DNA of 64,000 nucleotides from Actinomycetota bacterium. GTDB lineage: Bacteria; Actinomycetota; Geothermincolia; Geothermincolales; RBG-13-55-18. Within the stretch, counting starts at the first letter, position 1. Every line of letters starts with the position of its first letter. The position numbers were made by a program, and so were the translations under genes. The notes beneath the pieces were generated by a model. That model did no database searches, had not been told where the DNA came from, and worked only from the letters and a program-made list of their open reading frames with translations. This document shows positions 1 to 10,923 of the stretch, piece after piece. Location: the NCBI GenBank assembly GCA_030019255.1, contig JASEFK010000007.1, forward strand, positions 1 through 64,000, in the 5' to 3' direction.

Positions 1-1
1 G

Positions 2-544
2 GAGGCCGGGAGGGGCTTCGCCGTGGTGGCCGAGGAGGTGCGCAACCTGGCCATGCGCTCCGCGGAGGCGGCCAAGAGCACCGCCGCTTTAATAGAGCAG
101 GCGGTGGGAAGCGCCGAGGGCGGGGTGCGGGTCTCCTCCGAGGTGGCCGAGGTGCTCTCGGAGATCAACTCCTCCTTCGAGAAGGTCTACAACCTGGTGG
201 GGGAGATCGCCGCCGCGGCCCGGGAGCAGATGCAGGGCATCGAGCAGGTCAACCAGGCCATGGGGGAGATGGACAAGGTCACCCAGCAGAACGCCGCCGC
301 CGCCGAGGAGGCGGCCTCGGCCTCCGAGGAGTTGGCCGCCCAGGCCTCCCAGCTGCAGGAGATGGTCTCCTCCTTCAAGCTGCGGGGAGGCATGGAGGTC
401 TCCTCCCCAGCGCGGGAGATGCGCAAAAGGAAGAAGGTGGCCGTGCCGTCCGGGTCCTCCCTTTCCGGGGGGGACGGGAAGACCACCCGCACCGAGCTCT
501 CCCCGGAGGAGGTCATCCCCCTCGAGGACTTCGAGGAGTTCTGA
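2..544 (+). CDS. Methyl-accepting chemotaxis protein, C-terminal part (5' truncated by window)
   Basis: The frame is already open at the window edge; 180 residues remain. The first residues (AGRGFAVVAEEVRNLA) match the highly conserved tip of the cytoplasmic four-helix signalling hairpin that contacts CheA and CheW. They are followed by RSAEAAK and a long Ala/Glu-rich coiled-coil return helix containing likely methylation-site segments. The sensor, membrane and HAMP parts lie outside the window. The protein ends in a basic linker and an acidic tail (PLEDFEEF). cheR and cheB follow on the same strand after about 650 bp, so the receptor sits beside its own adaptation enzymes. The family assignment is safe; the ligand cannot be inferred. 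Confidence 0.93.
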   Translation, partial: EAGRGFAVVAEEVRNLAMRSAEAAKSTAALIEQAVGSAEGGVRVSSEVAEVLSEINSSFEKVYNLVGEIAAAAREQMQGIEQVNQAMGEMDKVTQQNAAAAEEAASASEELAAQASQLQEMVSSFKLRGGMEVSSPAREMRKRKKVAVPSGSSLSGGDGKTTRTELSPEEVIPLEDFEEF

Positions 545-1197
545 GGTCCTCCGGTGACCGGAATGTTGAGCCGTATTCGAGCCTCCGCGAGCTCGAGGAC
601 TTGGAGGAACCCTTGGCCCTCCGGAAAGGGCGTTCGGGTGACCGGCGCATCGAGCCCTACCCGGGGTCTTAGGGGAACTCGATGACCTGAGCGAGGCCCT
701 GAAGGGGTTATCTCCTCCGGAGGGTCACCGGGAGCACCGCCTTCCGGCCCGGGTCCCCGAAAGCCCCGGCAGGGCGATGGCCCCCGGAGGAAAAAAAGAA
801 CCGGGGAGTCCCGGCAGGGGCCGGAGGGGATTCCCGAAGGCCCCGCGCCGGAGGGAAACGGAAGGGGCGGCAGGCGTCCCGGGACAAGTAGGGATAGAGC
901 CATACACGCCCCATCGGGAAACTGCCACCGGCCGCCGATCCCCATCACCGGGGCAGGCTCGGAACGCGCCCTTTACGGACCGCTTGATAACTCGTTTTAT
1001 CCATCCTTTTTCCACACCCGCACAACCGTTTTTCCGATGCCGGGCGGCCCTTCCAATCCTATCCTTGTCCTCGAAACGGCACGTAACGGGGCTTGCTCGC
1101 GCGTCGCGGAGCGCGCCTCCCTCTTACATTGTCCGAGAGGAAGCGAATATGGGCCTTGGCGAAAAGGCGAGCGGGAAGCCGTGACCCCTGCCGGGAG
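545..1197. other. Gap between chemoreceptor and cheR; decayed repeat, no gene
   Basis: No convincing gene is seen in these 650 bp. From 553 to about 720 there are two imperfect units of about 84 bp. Each begins GGTGACCGG (553 and 637) and holds a sequence like the end of the receptor gene: CTCGAGGAC at 592 and CTCGATGAC at 678, compared with 521 in the gene. This may be leftover coding sequence from duplicated receptor tails. From 960 to 1100 the sequence is less GC-rich and may hold the cheR promoter, but no clear -35/-10 pair was found. Confidence 0.4.
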
Positions 1198-3230
<2,033 letters not shown>

Positions 3231-3348
3231 TCACCGCGGGGGGAGGCTGACGCTTCCGCCGTAGCCTGATCCCGTTTAATGGGAACCATGGAAGTTTAAC
3301 CTTGAAATTCCCCGGGCAGGCCCTTGGCAGTCCGCCGGCTTTCCACCC

Positions 3349-3990
3349 TCATTCCACCAGGCCCTTGCGCAGGGCGATGGCCACCGCCTCCGTGCGGTCG
3401 TTGGCTCCCAGTTTCTGGAAGATATGGATGACGTGGCTCTTGACCGTCTGCTGGCTTATGAACATCTTCTCGGCGATCATCTTGTTGGTGTAGCCGTAGG
3501 CCAGGAGCTGGAGGACTTCCAGCTCCCTGCGGGTGAGGTTGAACTGGGAGGCCTCCTCCTCCATCTTCCGTCGGAACTGGTTGATGACCTTCATGGCCGC
3601 CTCGGGGCTTAGGGGTGACTTATCCTCCATGGCCAACTTGACGGCCCTCACCACCTCGTTCACGGGCATGCTCTTGAGGATGTACCCGCTGGCCCCGGCG
3701 GAGATGGCCTCCAGGATGCTGGCCTCGTCCTCCATCATGGTGAGCATGACCACCCTCACCGCGGGCAGGGACTGCTTGATGAGGCGGCAGGCCTGGATGC
3801 CGTTCATGCGGGGCATCTTCACGTCCATGAGGATCACGTCCGGGTTCAGGGACTTGGCCTTCTCCAGGGCCTCCCTTCCCGAGCCCGCTCCTCCAACCAC
3901 CTCGAGGGCGGCCGAAGTGGCCAGGGCGGTCATGAGACTCTCCCTCACCAGCGTGTGATCGTCGACCACCATCACCCTGATCCTCGACAT
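3349..3990 (-). CDS. NarL/FixJ-type response regulator (receiver plus LuxR helix-turn-helix)
   Basis: 213 residues. The receiver domain (1-120) has D10/D11 and phospho-acceptor D56 in ILMDVKMPRMNG. The C-terminal LuxR helix-turn-helix (about 150-210) contains LTRRELEVLQLLAYG and QQTVKSHV. The ATG at 3990 is chosen because the protein then starts MSRIRVMVVDD and a purine-rich AAGGGGGTG ribosome site lies just upstream; the longer open frame adds only an Arg-rich, family-unlike stretch. No histidine kinase is adjacent. It lies between cheB, which converges on it, and the flagellar cluster, so a role in motility control is possible but only inferred. Confidence 0.92.
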   Translation of the reverse strand: MSRIRVMVVDDHTLVRESLMTALATSAALEVVGGAGSGREALEKAKSLNPDVILMDVKMPRMNGIQACRLIKQSLPAVRVVMLTMMEDEASILEAISAGASGYILKSMPVNEVVRAVKLAMEDKSPLSPEAAMKVINQFRRKMEEEASQFNLTRRELEVLQLLAYGYTNKMIAEKMFISQQTVKSHVIHIFQKLGANDRTEAVAIALRKGLVE

Positions 3991-4542
3991 AGGCACCCCC
4001 TTTTCCGGAAAATCCCAGCGATAGCTACGCTCCCGTCTCGCCCGGTGTTCCCGCCCGCTGACGACGGACGCCGGCTCACGGCGAGGAACTAACGTGCGCC
4101 TCTCCACCGCTCGTCTCCGAACTTCCTCCCAGCCGTGTGGCGGGCAAGGGATCCATTTCTATTGCCTAACTCCCTGGGGTTTTACCTGCGAAACCGCGTG
4201 TTCATCCTCTTTCGGCGCCGTGCGCTTGAACCGCGCGCTTGCATTCTTCGGCCTCTTCCGCCGGTACCACGCGTTTTAAACCAAAGGCCTTGTCGCGTGG
4301 GAACCGCGTGCCCGGCGTCCCGCGAAGCCCTTCGCCCGCAACCCGCTGTCCCGCCTCACCGGACCTCGCGTTTCCCTCGACACCGTACTTATCGGAACCC
4401 GAGGGCTTGCCCTGAACCCCTCCCGTGACGCGCGGTCCGGGTCCCCCTCCCGGTAACGGGGACATTTCCGGAGGATGGCCGGCCGCCTTTCCCCCGCTCC
4501 CCCGCTGCCGCCGTGGAAGCACCGTCCAGGTCGCGAAACGGC
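3991..4542. other. Gap upstream of the response regulator; no gene seen
   Basis: About 550 bp between the response regulator start and the last flagellar-cluster gene. The open frames here are Pro/Arg/Gly-rich GC artefacts without ribosome sites. The promoter of the response regulator should lie here, but no convincing -35/-10 pair or terminator was identified. Confidence 0.4.
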
Positions 4543-4869
4543 TCAAACCATCAGGTCATGCTCCCCCTCCTCCGCTTCCTCCAGGCGGTGGAGGTTCGCC
4601 TTGCCGTTGTAAAGCGAGCCCTTACCTCCCCCGTCTCCTCTCCTCCCCCCTTCCCTTTCCCTCTCCCGGGAGGCGTTCTCCTCCACCCGCTTGTCCTCCC
4701 CCTTGGCCACCTCCCTCACCCGCCGGGACTCCCGCTCCACCTTCTTATCGTAGGCTTGCGGTATTTCCTGTGCCTGGTGGTGCTGCCGCACCTCCTGGAG
4801 ACGCTGTATCCTCTCTATCTCCTTGGACATGGCTACCATGTGCTGGAAATCAACGGGTCCCAGGCTCAT
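4543..4869 (-). CDS. Small hydrophilic protein at the end of the flagellar cluster, function unknown
   Basis: 108 residues, very rich in Glu, Arg and Lys, with no membrane segment. The N-terminus MSLGPVDFQHMVAMSKEIER then RIQRLQEVRQHH predicts a coiled coil. From about residue 40 it becomes a charged, low-complexity region. A strong purine-rich ribosome site (GAGGGGGTG) precedes the ATG. It follows the membrane protein gene by 105 bp in the same direction as fliY-flhF. Short proteins of this look are found in flagellar gene clusters of some Gram-positive bacteria, so a flagellar role is inferred from position. I do not recognise a named family with certainty. Confidence 0.7.
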   Translation of the reverse strand: MSLGPVDFQHMVAMSKEIERIQRLQEVRQHHQAQEIPQAYDKKVERESRRVREVAKGEDKRVEENASREREREGGRRGDGGGKGSLYNGKANLHRLEEAEEGEHDLMV

Positions 4870-4974
4870 GCCCTCACCCCCTCACGCCGGCGTGGGCATC
4901 CCGGCGGCGCGCGGAAGACCGGGCGACTTCCCACAACCTTCTCTCTACCGCCTTGGCCGTTCGCGCCGCTAAGC

Positions 4975-5262
4975 TCATGCCTCCCGCACCTCCTCGCTCT
5001 TGGGGCCGCCCCGCGACTCCTCCCCCGCATCCGAATTCCCTTTCTGGCTCTTCCTCCGCCCTCCGAAGGCCAGGAAAAGGGCCATCACCAAGCGGGCCAC
5101 CAGACCGGTCACGTACACCACGGCCATGGCCTCCAAGGCCCTGACCAGGCAGTCGTCGAGGGGACAGTTCCGGAAAAGCCCCCACCAGAAGGCCACCAGG
5201 CCCAGGCCCAGGGCAAGATAGACGCTGACGATGTCCACGAGCTCCTTCACCGTCGGTTTCAC
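4975..5262 (-). CDS. Small membrane protein in the flagellar cluster, function unknown
   Basis: 95 residues with two predicted membrane helices, about 9-29 (VSVYLALGLGLVAFWWGLF) and about 42-65 (ALEAMAVVYVTGLVARLVMA). They are joined by a short loop with two cysteines (NCPLDDC), and a charged tail rich in Lys, Glu and Ser follows. The GTG at 5262 has a weak ribosome site; a second GTG at 5250 preceded by AGGTGA is an equally good start. It begins 43 bp after the flhF stop in the same direction, so it probably belongs to the flagellar transcript. No named family was recognised. Confidence 0.7.
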   Translation of the reverse strand: MKPTVKELVDIVSVYLALGLGLVAFWWGLFRNCPLDDCLVRALEAMAVVYVTGLVARLVMALFLAFGGRRKSQKGNSDAGEESRGGPKSEEVREA

Positions 5263-5305
5263 CTACTATTATTTACCACATGGGCACGTCCCCCGTTCCG
5301 CCCCT

Positions 5306-6334
5306 TCACCTTGCCCTCCGGACCCGCTTTTCGCCTGGGTTCCGGGAAGCCGTTCCTTTCGACCCGGCGGTCGCGTTCTCCCCGCGCCCCGTTTCCCTGC
5401 GCCTGGATGGAGAACCCGACGCCAGCGGCTTGAGGGGCACGTTGATGGAAGGGTGGTCGGTGAAATAGGCCCTGGTTCCCGCGAGCTCCCCCGACCACCG
5501 CGAACGCCTGGAGGGCAGGGAAACGGTGTCCATCTTGCACGCCACCACCCTCACATCTTCCATTGTTTGGCATTGCCTCCACAAGCCACGGAACTCCTCG
5601 AAATCCATACACGCGTCCACGGCCAGGAAGGGAACCAGCGAAAATTCCCGGCAGGCCGCCTTGATCTCTTCCAGTTCCTCACCCCGGAGAGGGGGTGTAT
5701 CCACGAAAACCACGCCGCCCTCCTCCAGGGCTACCTCGCGGAGCCCCTCGAAGCCCTTCACGGGGACAAAATCCACGCCCAGGACCTCCCAGAAGGCCTT
5801 CCACCTCGTCGCGCCGCTAAGCCTTCCCTCCTCCTCCACGCTGACCACCCACACCCTCTCCCGGCCGCTGTAGAACCAGGCGAGCCGGCCCAGGGCGGAG
5901 GTCTTCCCCGCCCCGGGAGGGCCGAAGAAAAGGGCGCGGCGCGGCATCCCACCTTCCTCGCAGGCTATGCCCAAAGGTAGGAAGTCTCTGATCTCCCCCC
6001 GGCCGTGGACCCTGCCCCCACCCGGGAGAGCGGCGGAATCCCCTGTTTTCCCGCCCCCGGCGGGGGTTCGGGACGGGCCCGCGCCCTCTCCGCCGCGCCC
6101 GTCCCGGGGGGGAAGCTCCCCGGGAAGGGTGAGGTCCAGTTCCCTGCGTTCCCCTCCCGGCGCGTCCGACGCCGCCATGGCCAGGATTTCCACCACCTTG
6201 GTACCGAAGAAACCGAGGAGACCCCCCTCCACCTTCTCCTCCGTTTTCACGATAACCGCGTCCTTGCCCAACTCCCTCCGAATGCGGCGCAGCACGGTGG
6301 GCACGTCGGGCCCAACGTATCTCCTGATTCTCAC
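5306..6334 (-). CDS. flhF: FlhF-like SRP-type GTPase with degenerate GTPase motifs
   Basis: 342 residues. FlhF is an SRP-family GTPase that sets flagellar position and number with FlhG. The N-terminus (MRIRRYVGPDVPTVLRRIRR) matches the FlhF B-domain start, and a Gly/Pro-rich linker covers about 55-115. The P-loop GPPGAGKTS is at 138-146. The other motifs are poor. The family DTYR-type segment is replaced by VEEEGRLSGATR. The DTAGR (G3) position reads DTPPLRG at 212. The TKxD (G4) position reads CKMD at 266-269. The tail is basic. It lies 36 bp downstream of flhA, the usual place for flhF. GTP binding is doubtful; homology is inferred from the N-terminus, P-loop and position. Confidence 0.82.
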   Translation of the reverse strand: MRIRRYVGPDVPTVLRRIRRELGKDAVIVKTEEKVEGGLLGFFGTKVVEILAMAASDAPGGERRELDLTLPGELPPRDGRGGEGAGPSRTPAGGGKTGDSAALPGGGRVHGRGEIRDFLPLGIACEEGGMPRRALFFGPPGAGKTSALGRLAWFYSGRERVWVVSVEEEGRLSGATRWKAFWEVLGVDFVPVKGFEGLREVALEEGGVVFVDTPPLRGEELEEIKAACREFSLVPFLAVDACMDFEEFRGLWRQCQTMEDVRVVACKMDTVSLPSRRSRWSGELAGTRAYFTDHPSINVPLKPLASGSPSRRRETGRGENATAGSKGTASRNPGEKRVRRAR

Positions 6335-6370
6335 GTCATCTCACCTCCTGCCGCCGTGCTTCCGCCTTTT

Positions 6371-8458
6371 TCAGTTTCCCGTTTTCCCTCCCGGCGCACC
6401 CATGGTCTCGGGTTCCCCTATGTCCACCGTTCCCAGGGACTTTATCTCCACCCCCGGGGCCACCTCCTCGTAGGAGATCACCGCCAGGTGGGGCATGATG
6501 CGGGCCAGCATGCGCCGCAGGAAGCGCCTGGCGCCCGTGCCGCAGAGCAGAACGGGCTGGTTTCCGGTCCCCGCCGCATCCCCTACCACGCCCGCCAACC
6601 TGGAGATGAACCTCTCGGCGAGCGCCGGGTCCATGGCCAGCACCGGCTCTCCGCCCACCTGCTGCACGGATTCCTCCACCGTCCTCTCCAGGGCGGGGTC
6701 CAGGGTCACCACGTACAACACCCCGTCCTCGGACAGGTACTTCCGGGTGATGGTGCGGGAGAGCGCGCGGCGGACGCTTTCTGCGAGCTGGTCCACGTCC
6801 CTGGTGAACCGCGACCGGTCCCCGAGGACCTCTAGGATGGTCACCAGGTCCCGCACCGGGACACCCTCCTCGAGCAGTCTCTGCAGCACGCGGTGCACCT
6901 CGCCCACGGTCAGTTGCCCGGGAACTAGTTCCTCCACCACCACCGGATTGTCCCTCTTCACCAGGTCCAGCAGGGCCTGGGTGTCTTGCCGGCTCAAGAG
7001 CTCGGCGGCGTGCCTCCGGATGGTCTCCGTGAGGTGGGTGAGCAGCACGGAGGCCGGGTCCACCACCGTGTACCCGGCGGACTTGGCGGTCTCCGCCATG
7101 TCCTCGCCTATCCAGAGAGCCGGAAGGCCAAAGGCCGGCTCGGTGGTGGGCACGCCGGGGAAGGTGGTGTCCGCCTCCCCGGCGTTCAGGGCCAGGTACC
7201 CCCGGGTCCGCAGCTCCCCCCTGGCCACCTCGGCACCCCGGATGAGTATGCGATAGGTGTCGGGAGAAAGGGTGAGATTATCGCGCAGGCGGATGGGCGG
7301 CACCACTATGCCCAGTTCGAGGGCGATCTGGCGACGGACCAGGATCACCCGGTCCATGAAGTCGCTGCCCGAACCGGGGTCCACCAGGGGGATGAGGTCA
7401 TACCCCAGTTCGAGCTCCATGGGGTCCACCTTAACCAGCTCCAGCACCTCCTCCCGGCTGCGGGGGCCGAGGGGTTCCTCTTCCACCTCGGCCTCGGGCA
7501 CGGCCTCCTTGACCTCCCTTCTCATGGCCAACGAAACCCCGAAGGTGCCCAGGGCCATGGCCAGCAGGGAAACCTTGGGCAACCCCGGGAGGAGGGCCAA
7601 GAGCCCGATGATCCCCGCCCCTATCTGCAGGGCCCTAGGCTGACGCAGGAGCTGCCGCGAGAGGTCCGAGCCCAGGTTGGCCTCCGCGGCCGCCCGGGTG
7701 ATGATCACCCCCGTCGCCGTGGAGACCAGGAGAGCCGGCACTTGGACCACCAGCCCGGCACCGATGGTCAGCAGGCTGTAGGTGTTGACCGCGGCGTTCA
7801 AGTCCATGCCCTTCTGGAAGGCCCCCACCGCCAGCCCGCCCAGGAGGTTCACGAAGACCACCACGATGGCCGCGATGGCGTCGCCCTTCACGAACTTGCT
7901 GGCCCCGTCCATGGCCCCGTAGAAGTCGGCCTCCCTGGCCACCTCCTCCCTTCTCCTCCGGGCCTCCTCCTCGCTGATCAACCCAGCGTTGAGGTCGGCG
8001 TCGATGCTCATCTGTTTCCCGGGCATGGCGTCCAGGGTAAACCTGGCCGCCACCTCGGCCACGCGGTTGGCGCCGCTGGTGATGACCACGAACTGCACGA
8101 TGACGATGATGAAGAAGACCACCAGCCCGACGATGAGGTTCCCGGAGATGACGAAGTTACCGAAGGCGCGGACCATGGAGCCAGCGTTGGCGTTTACCAG
8201 GATCTGCCTGGTGACGGCGATGTTGATGGCCAGCCGGAAGACGGTGGCCAGGAGCAGCAGGGTGGGAAACACGGAGAAATGAAGAGGCTCCTGGGTGTAC
8301 ATGGTCACCAGCATCACCAGGAGGGAAAGGGCGAAGTTGAAGGCGATCAGGAGGTCGAGGATGAAGGGAGACAGGGGCACGAGGATCATGACGATGATGA
8401 GGACCACGATCCCCGCGGTCAGAAAATCGCTGTACCGGTCCAGGCGCGAAGCGTTCAT
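6371..8458 (-). CDS. flhA: Flagellar biosynthesis protein FlhA
   Basis: 695 residues, full length. This is the nonameric gate of the flagellar type III export machine. The N-terminal half has about eight membrane helices (to about residue 325). The conserved FHIPEP loop between them is recognisable (RVAEVAARFTLDAMPGKQ, then DADLNAGLISEEEA). The soluble C-terminal domain, from about 345, binds substrates and chaperones. It starts 99 bp after the flhB stop and is followed by flhF, the standard order. No defect is visible. Confidence 0.97.
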   Translation of the reverse strand: MNASRLDRYSDFLTAGIVVLIIVMILVPLSPFILDLLIAFNFALSLLVMLVTMYTQEPLHFSVFPTLLLLATVFRLAINIAVTRQILVNANAGSMVRAFGNFVISGNLIVGLVVFFIIVIVQFVVITSGANRVAEVAARFTLDAMPGKQMSIDADLNAGLISEEEARRRREEVAREADFYGAMDGASKFVKGDAIAAIVVVFVNLLGGLAVGAFQKGMDLNAAVNTYSLLTIGAGLVVQVPALLVSTATGVIITRAAAEANLGSDLSRQLLRQPRALQIGAGIIGLLALLPGLPKVSLLAMALGTFGVSLAMRREVKEAVPEAEVEEEPLGPRSREEVLELVKVDPMELELGYDLIPLVDPGSGSDFMDRVILVRRQIALELGIVVPPIRLRDNLTLSPDTYRILIRGAEVARGELRTRGYLALNAGEADTTFPGVPTTEPAFGLPALWIGEDMAETAKSAGYTVVDPASVLLTHLTETIRRHAAELLSRQDTQALLDLVKRDNPVVVEELVPGQLTVGEVHRVLQRLLEEGVPVRDLVTILEVLGDRSRFTRDVDQLAESVRRALSRTITRKYLSEDGVLYVVTLDPALERTVEESVQQVGGEPVLAMDPALAERFISRLAGVVGDAAGTGNQPVLLCGTGARRFLRRMLARIMPHLAVISYEEVAPGVEIKSLGTVDIGEPETMGAPGGKTGN

Positions 8459-8557
8459 CCTTCGTTCCTTGCGTCCTTGGCCAGGCGAGGCCCCATGCCT
8501 CTTCCTTTCCTCCTCCCTTCACGCTTACTCCCGGTGGACGCGGCCCCGGGGCGTTTT

Positions 8558-9625
8558 TCAAGCTATCCTGGCCGCCATCCTCACGTCCACGCTGATGAGG
8601 TAGGCCAGCACCTCCGCCACCGCCTTGTACAGCTCGGGCGGAATCTCCTGGTCCACCTCCACCGACGCGTACAGGGCCCGGGCCAGCGGAGGGTCCTCCA
8701 CCACCGGGATGCCCAGCTTCTCCGCTTCCTCTCGAATGCGCAGGGCCAGGAAATCCGCTCCCTTGGCGATCACCTTGGGAGCGGGCATGCGTTTCCGGTA
8801 CTGGAGGGCCACGGCGTAATGCCGGGGGTTGGTGATCACCATGGTGGCCTCCGGCAGCCTCTGCATCATCCTCCTCCTGGCCAGATCCCGCATGCGCGAG
8901 CGAATGGCCGCGCGGAGGTTGGGATCCCCTTCCGTCTGCCGGAACTCCTCCTTGATCTCCTGGCGGGTCATCCGGATGTTGCGCTCGAATTCCCATTTCT
9001 GGTAGCCGTAGTCGGCGCACCCCAGGACGAACATCACCAGGGCCACCTTCAGCGCGGCGCTGAAGATAACCCTCATGTAGGCCGCCAGGGCCTGGGCGAC
9101 GCTCGCCCCCACCATGGCATGAAGCTTGACGTAATCCGATCTCACCGAGGCGTAGGCCACCGCTCCCACCAGGCCTACCTTCAGCATGTTCTTGGCCAGT
9201 TCCGCCAGGGAACGCGGCGAGAAGAGCCTCTTCAGGCCCAGCAGCGGGTTGATCCTCTCCCCTCTCGGCTTCAACGCCTTGGGCACGAAATAAAGCTTCA
9301 CCTGCAGGCCGTTTACGAGCAGGGCCACGGCGAGCAGGGCCAGGCAGAGAGGGGCGAGGGTGCCCATGATTCCCACCAGCCCCGCCCTGAGGTTCTGGAG
9401 GATGGCGGAGGTGGTGGCCTCCCCGCCCGCCGTGGCCAGCCCCGCTTCCACCAGGGAGGCGAAGTACCGGAAGAGGGAAGGGCCCCAGAGCCGGAGAAAA
9501 AAAACGGAAAAGAGGAACATGACCCCGGAGGTGAGATCCGCGCTCCGGGCTACCATGCCCTCCTTCTTGCGCACGTCCTCCCTTTTCTTGGGAGTCGCCT
9601 TTTCCGTCCTCTCCTCCCTCGGCAC
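8558..9625 (-). CDS. flhB: Flagellar export switch protein FlhB
   Basis: 355 residues. The N-terminus EERTEKATPKKREDVRKKE is a family signature. Four membrane helices span about 35-205, and the cytoplasmic domain follows. The self-cleavage site, normally NPTH, reads NPRH (266-269, ITNPRHYAVAL). In the family cleavage occurs between Asn and Pro and switches export from rod/hook to filament substrates. N, P and H are kept, so cleavage is still plausible, but the Thr-to-Arg change is unusual. Its place between fliR and flhA is the standard order. Confidence 0.96.
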   Translation of the reverse strand: MPREERTEKATPKKREDVRKKEGMVARSADLTSGVMFLFSVFFLRLWGPSLFRYFASLVEAGLATAGGEATTSAILQNLRAGLVGIMGTLAPLCLALLAVALLVNGLQVKLYFVPKALKPRGERINPLLGLKRLFSPRSLAELAKNMLKVGLVGAVAYASVRSDYVKLHAMVGASVAQALAAYMRVIFSAALKVALVMFVLGCADYGYQKWEFERNIRMTRQEIKEEFRQTEGDPNLRAAIRSRMRDLARRRMMQRLPEATMVITNPRHYAVALQYRKRMPAPKVIAKGADFLALRIREEAEKLGIPVVEDPPLARALYASVEVDQEIPPELYKAVAEVLAYLISVDVRMAARIA

Positions 9626-9675
9626 TCCTTAACCCCCTCTCCGCGATCCTTTCCCGTCTCCTCTCGCCCTCCCGC

Positions 9676-10431
9676 TCACCAGGCTCCCGCCAGCCACCCC
9701 TCGAATCCCTCGAAGAGGTGGCGCAGGAAAACCACCGTGGCGGGCAGGGTCACGGCCACCGCCAGGAGCCCCAGGAGAACCTTGAGGGGAATCCCCAGGA
9801 CGAACACGTTGAGCTGCGGTACCGAGCGGGCCACCAGGCCGAAGACCACGTCGGCCACGAAAAGGGCCCCCATCACCGGCGCGGCCACCTTGACGGCCAC
9901 CACGAAAACCTCCGCCGCCGCCCGGGCCGAGGCGGTGGAAATTATTTCCGGTAGAGCCAGGCTTCCGGCGGGGAAGACCCGGTAGCTGGCCAGCACGGTA
10001 ACCACCAGCAACCGGTGCCCCCCGGCCAGGTAGAAAACCAGCACCGCCAAGAGCAGATAGAAGCGGGCCAGGATGCTGGCGTAGGACCCCGCGTGGGGGT
10101 CGAAGGAATGGGCCAGGCCGAAACCCATCTCGAAATCCAGCACTCCCCCGGCCATGCTCACGCCGCTAACCACCAGGGTGAAGAGGTATCCCAGGAAAAC
10201 CCCCACCAGGACCTCGTAGGCCAGCCGCAGGGGAAAGGCCAGGTCCAGCCGCAGGGCCTCCGCTCCCACCAGGGGGGCCAGGAAAAGGGTGAGCACAAGG
10301 CAAAGGGCAGCCCTCACCAGCACCGGCACCTGCCCCCTCCTGAAGAAGGGCGAGGCGGCGACGGCTCCGGAAACGCGCCCCAAGACCATCAGGAAGGCGG
10401 AGATGGAGGCCTCGCTCACCGGGAAGTACAT
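9676..10431 (-). CDS. fliR: Flagellar biosynthesis protein FliR
   Basis: 251 residues with about six hydrophobic helices over the whole length; FliR is part of the FliPQR export-gate core. The central segment FEMGFGLAHSFDPHAGSYAS is family-like. The ATG at 10431 follows a GGAGGT ribosome site. It lies 172 bp downstream of fliQ, an unusually long spacing for this block, and 50 bp upstream of flhB. Normal length and no lesion. Confidence 0.95.
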   Translation of the reverse strand: MYFPVSEASISAFLMVLGRVSGAVAASPFFRRGQVPVLVRAALCLVLTLFLAPLVGAEALRLDLAFPLRLAYEVLVGVFLGYLFTLVVSGVSMAGGVLDFEMGFGLAHSFDPHAGSYASILARFYLLLAVLVFYLAGGHRLLVVTVLASYRVFPAGSLALPEIISTASARAAAEVFVVAVKVAAPVMGALFVADVVFGLVARSVPQLNVFVLGIPLKVLLGLLAVAVTLPATVVFLRHLFEGFEGWLAGAW

Positions 10432-10602
10432 GTCAGCCGACCTCCTCGCTGGATGAGTAACCTTTCACCGCGTCCATCGCCCTCCATCCCCTACGCCTTC
10501 CCCCGAAACCGCGGCATCTTATCCCGTTCCCGCGGTTGATTTCCGGCGGATTTATCCGAATCCCCGTGGAACGTCCTCGACGCTCCCATCCTCCCCCACT
10601 CC

Positions 10603-10857
10603 TCAACGTATGAACTCCGGCAGGCTGCGAAATATCTCCAGGGTGAAATTGACCAGGGTCCGGATGATCCATGGTCCGGCCAGGATGATCATCAGAAGGG
10701 TGACGAACAGCTTGGGAATGAAGGTAAGGGTCATCTCCTGGATCTGCGTGGCGGCCTGGAGGATGCTGATGATCACCCCCACCAGCATGGTCACCCCGAG
10801 GAGGGGCAGCAACATCATGAGGGCCAGGAAAAAGGCCCTGCCCACGATCTCCAGCAT
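10603..10857 (-). CDS. fliQ: Flagellar biosynthesis protein FliQ
   Basis: 84 residues with two long membrane helices (about 10-38 and 48-75), the normal size of this export-gate subunit. It begins MLEIVGRAFFLALMMLLPLL and contains the family segment AATQIQEMTLTFIPK. The ATG at 10857 is preferred because AGGAG lies 7 nt upstream; the longer frame adds 22 Arg/Lys-rich residues not seen in FliQ. It lies 66 bp downstream of fliP. Confidence 0.94.
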   Translation of the reverse strand: MLEIVGRAFFLALMMLLPLLGVTMLVGVIISILQAATQIQEMTLTFIPKLFVTLLMIILAGPWIIRTLVNFTLEIFRSLPEFIR

Positions 10858-10923
10858 CGGCTCGCTCCTCCCTTTTTCGGTTCCGGTCCCCTTTTTCCGA
10901 GCCCTCCCCTCCCTCCGCCGCAC

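Noticed and set aside
1149-1184. 11-codon frame MGLGEKASGKP before cheR
   Set aside because: It has a ribosome-site-like sequence but is too short and has no attenuator features.
4258-4273. T-box-like core (TGGTACCGGCGG on the minus strand)
   Set aside because: One base off the core, no specifier or terminator structure around it, and the next gene is a response regulator.
4202-4546. 114-residue minus-strand frame upstream of the response regulator
   Set aside because: No ribosome site, no ordered segment, overlaps the end of a better-supported gene.
6986-9985. 999-residue plus-strand open frame opposite flhA/flhB/fliR
   Set aside because: It is the antisense of three clear flagellar genes; Gly/His/Gln-rich composition is a GC-skew artefact.
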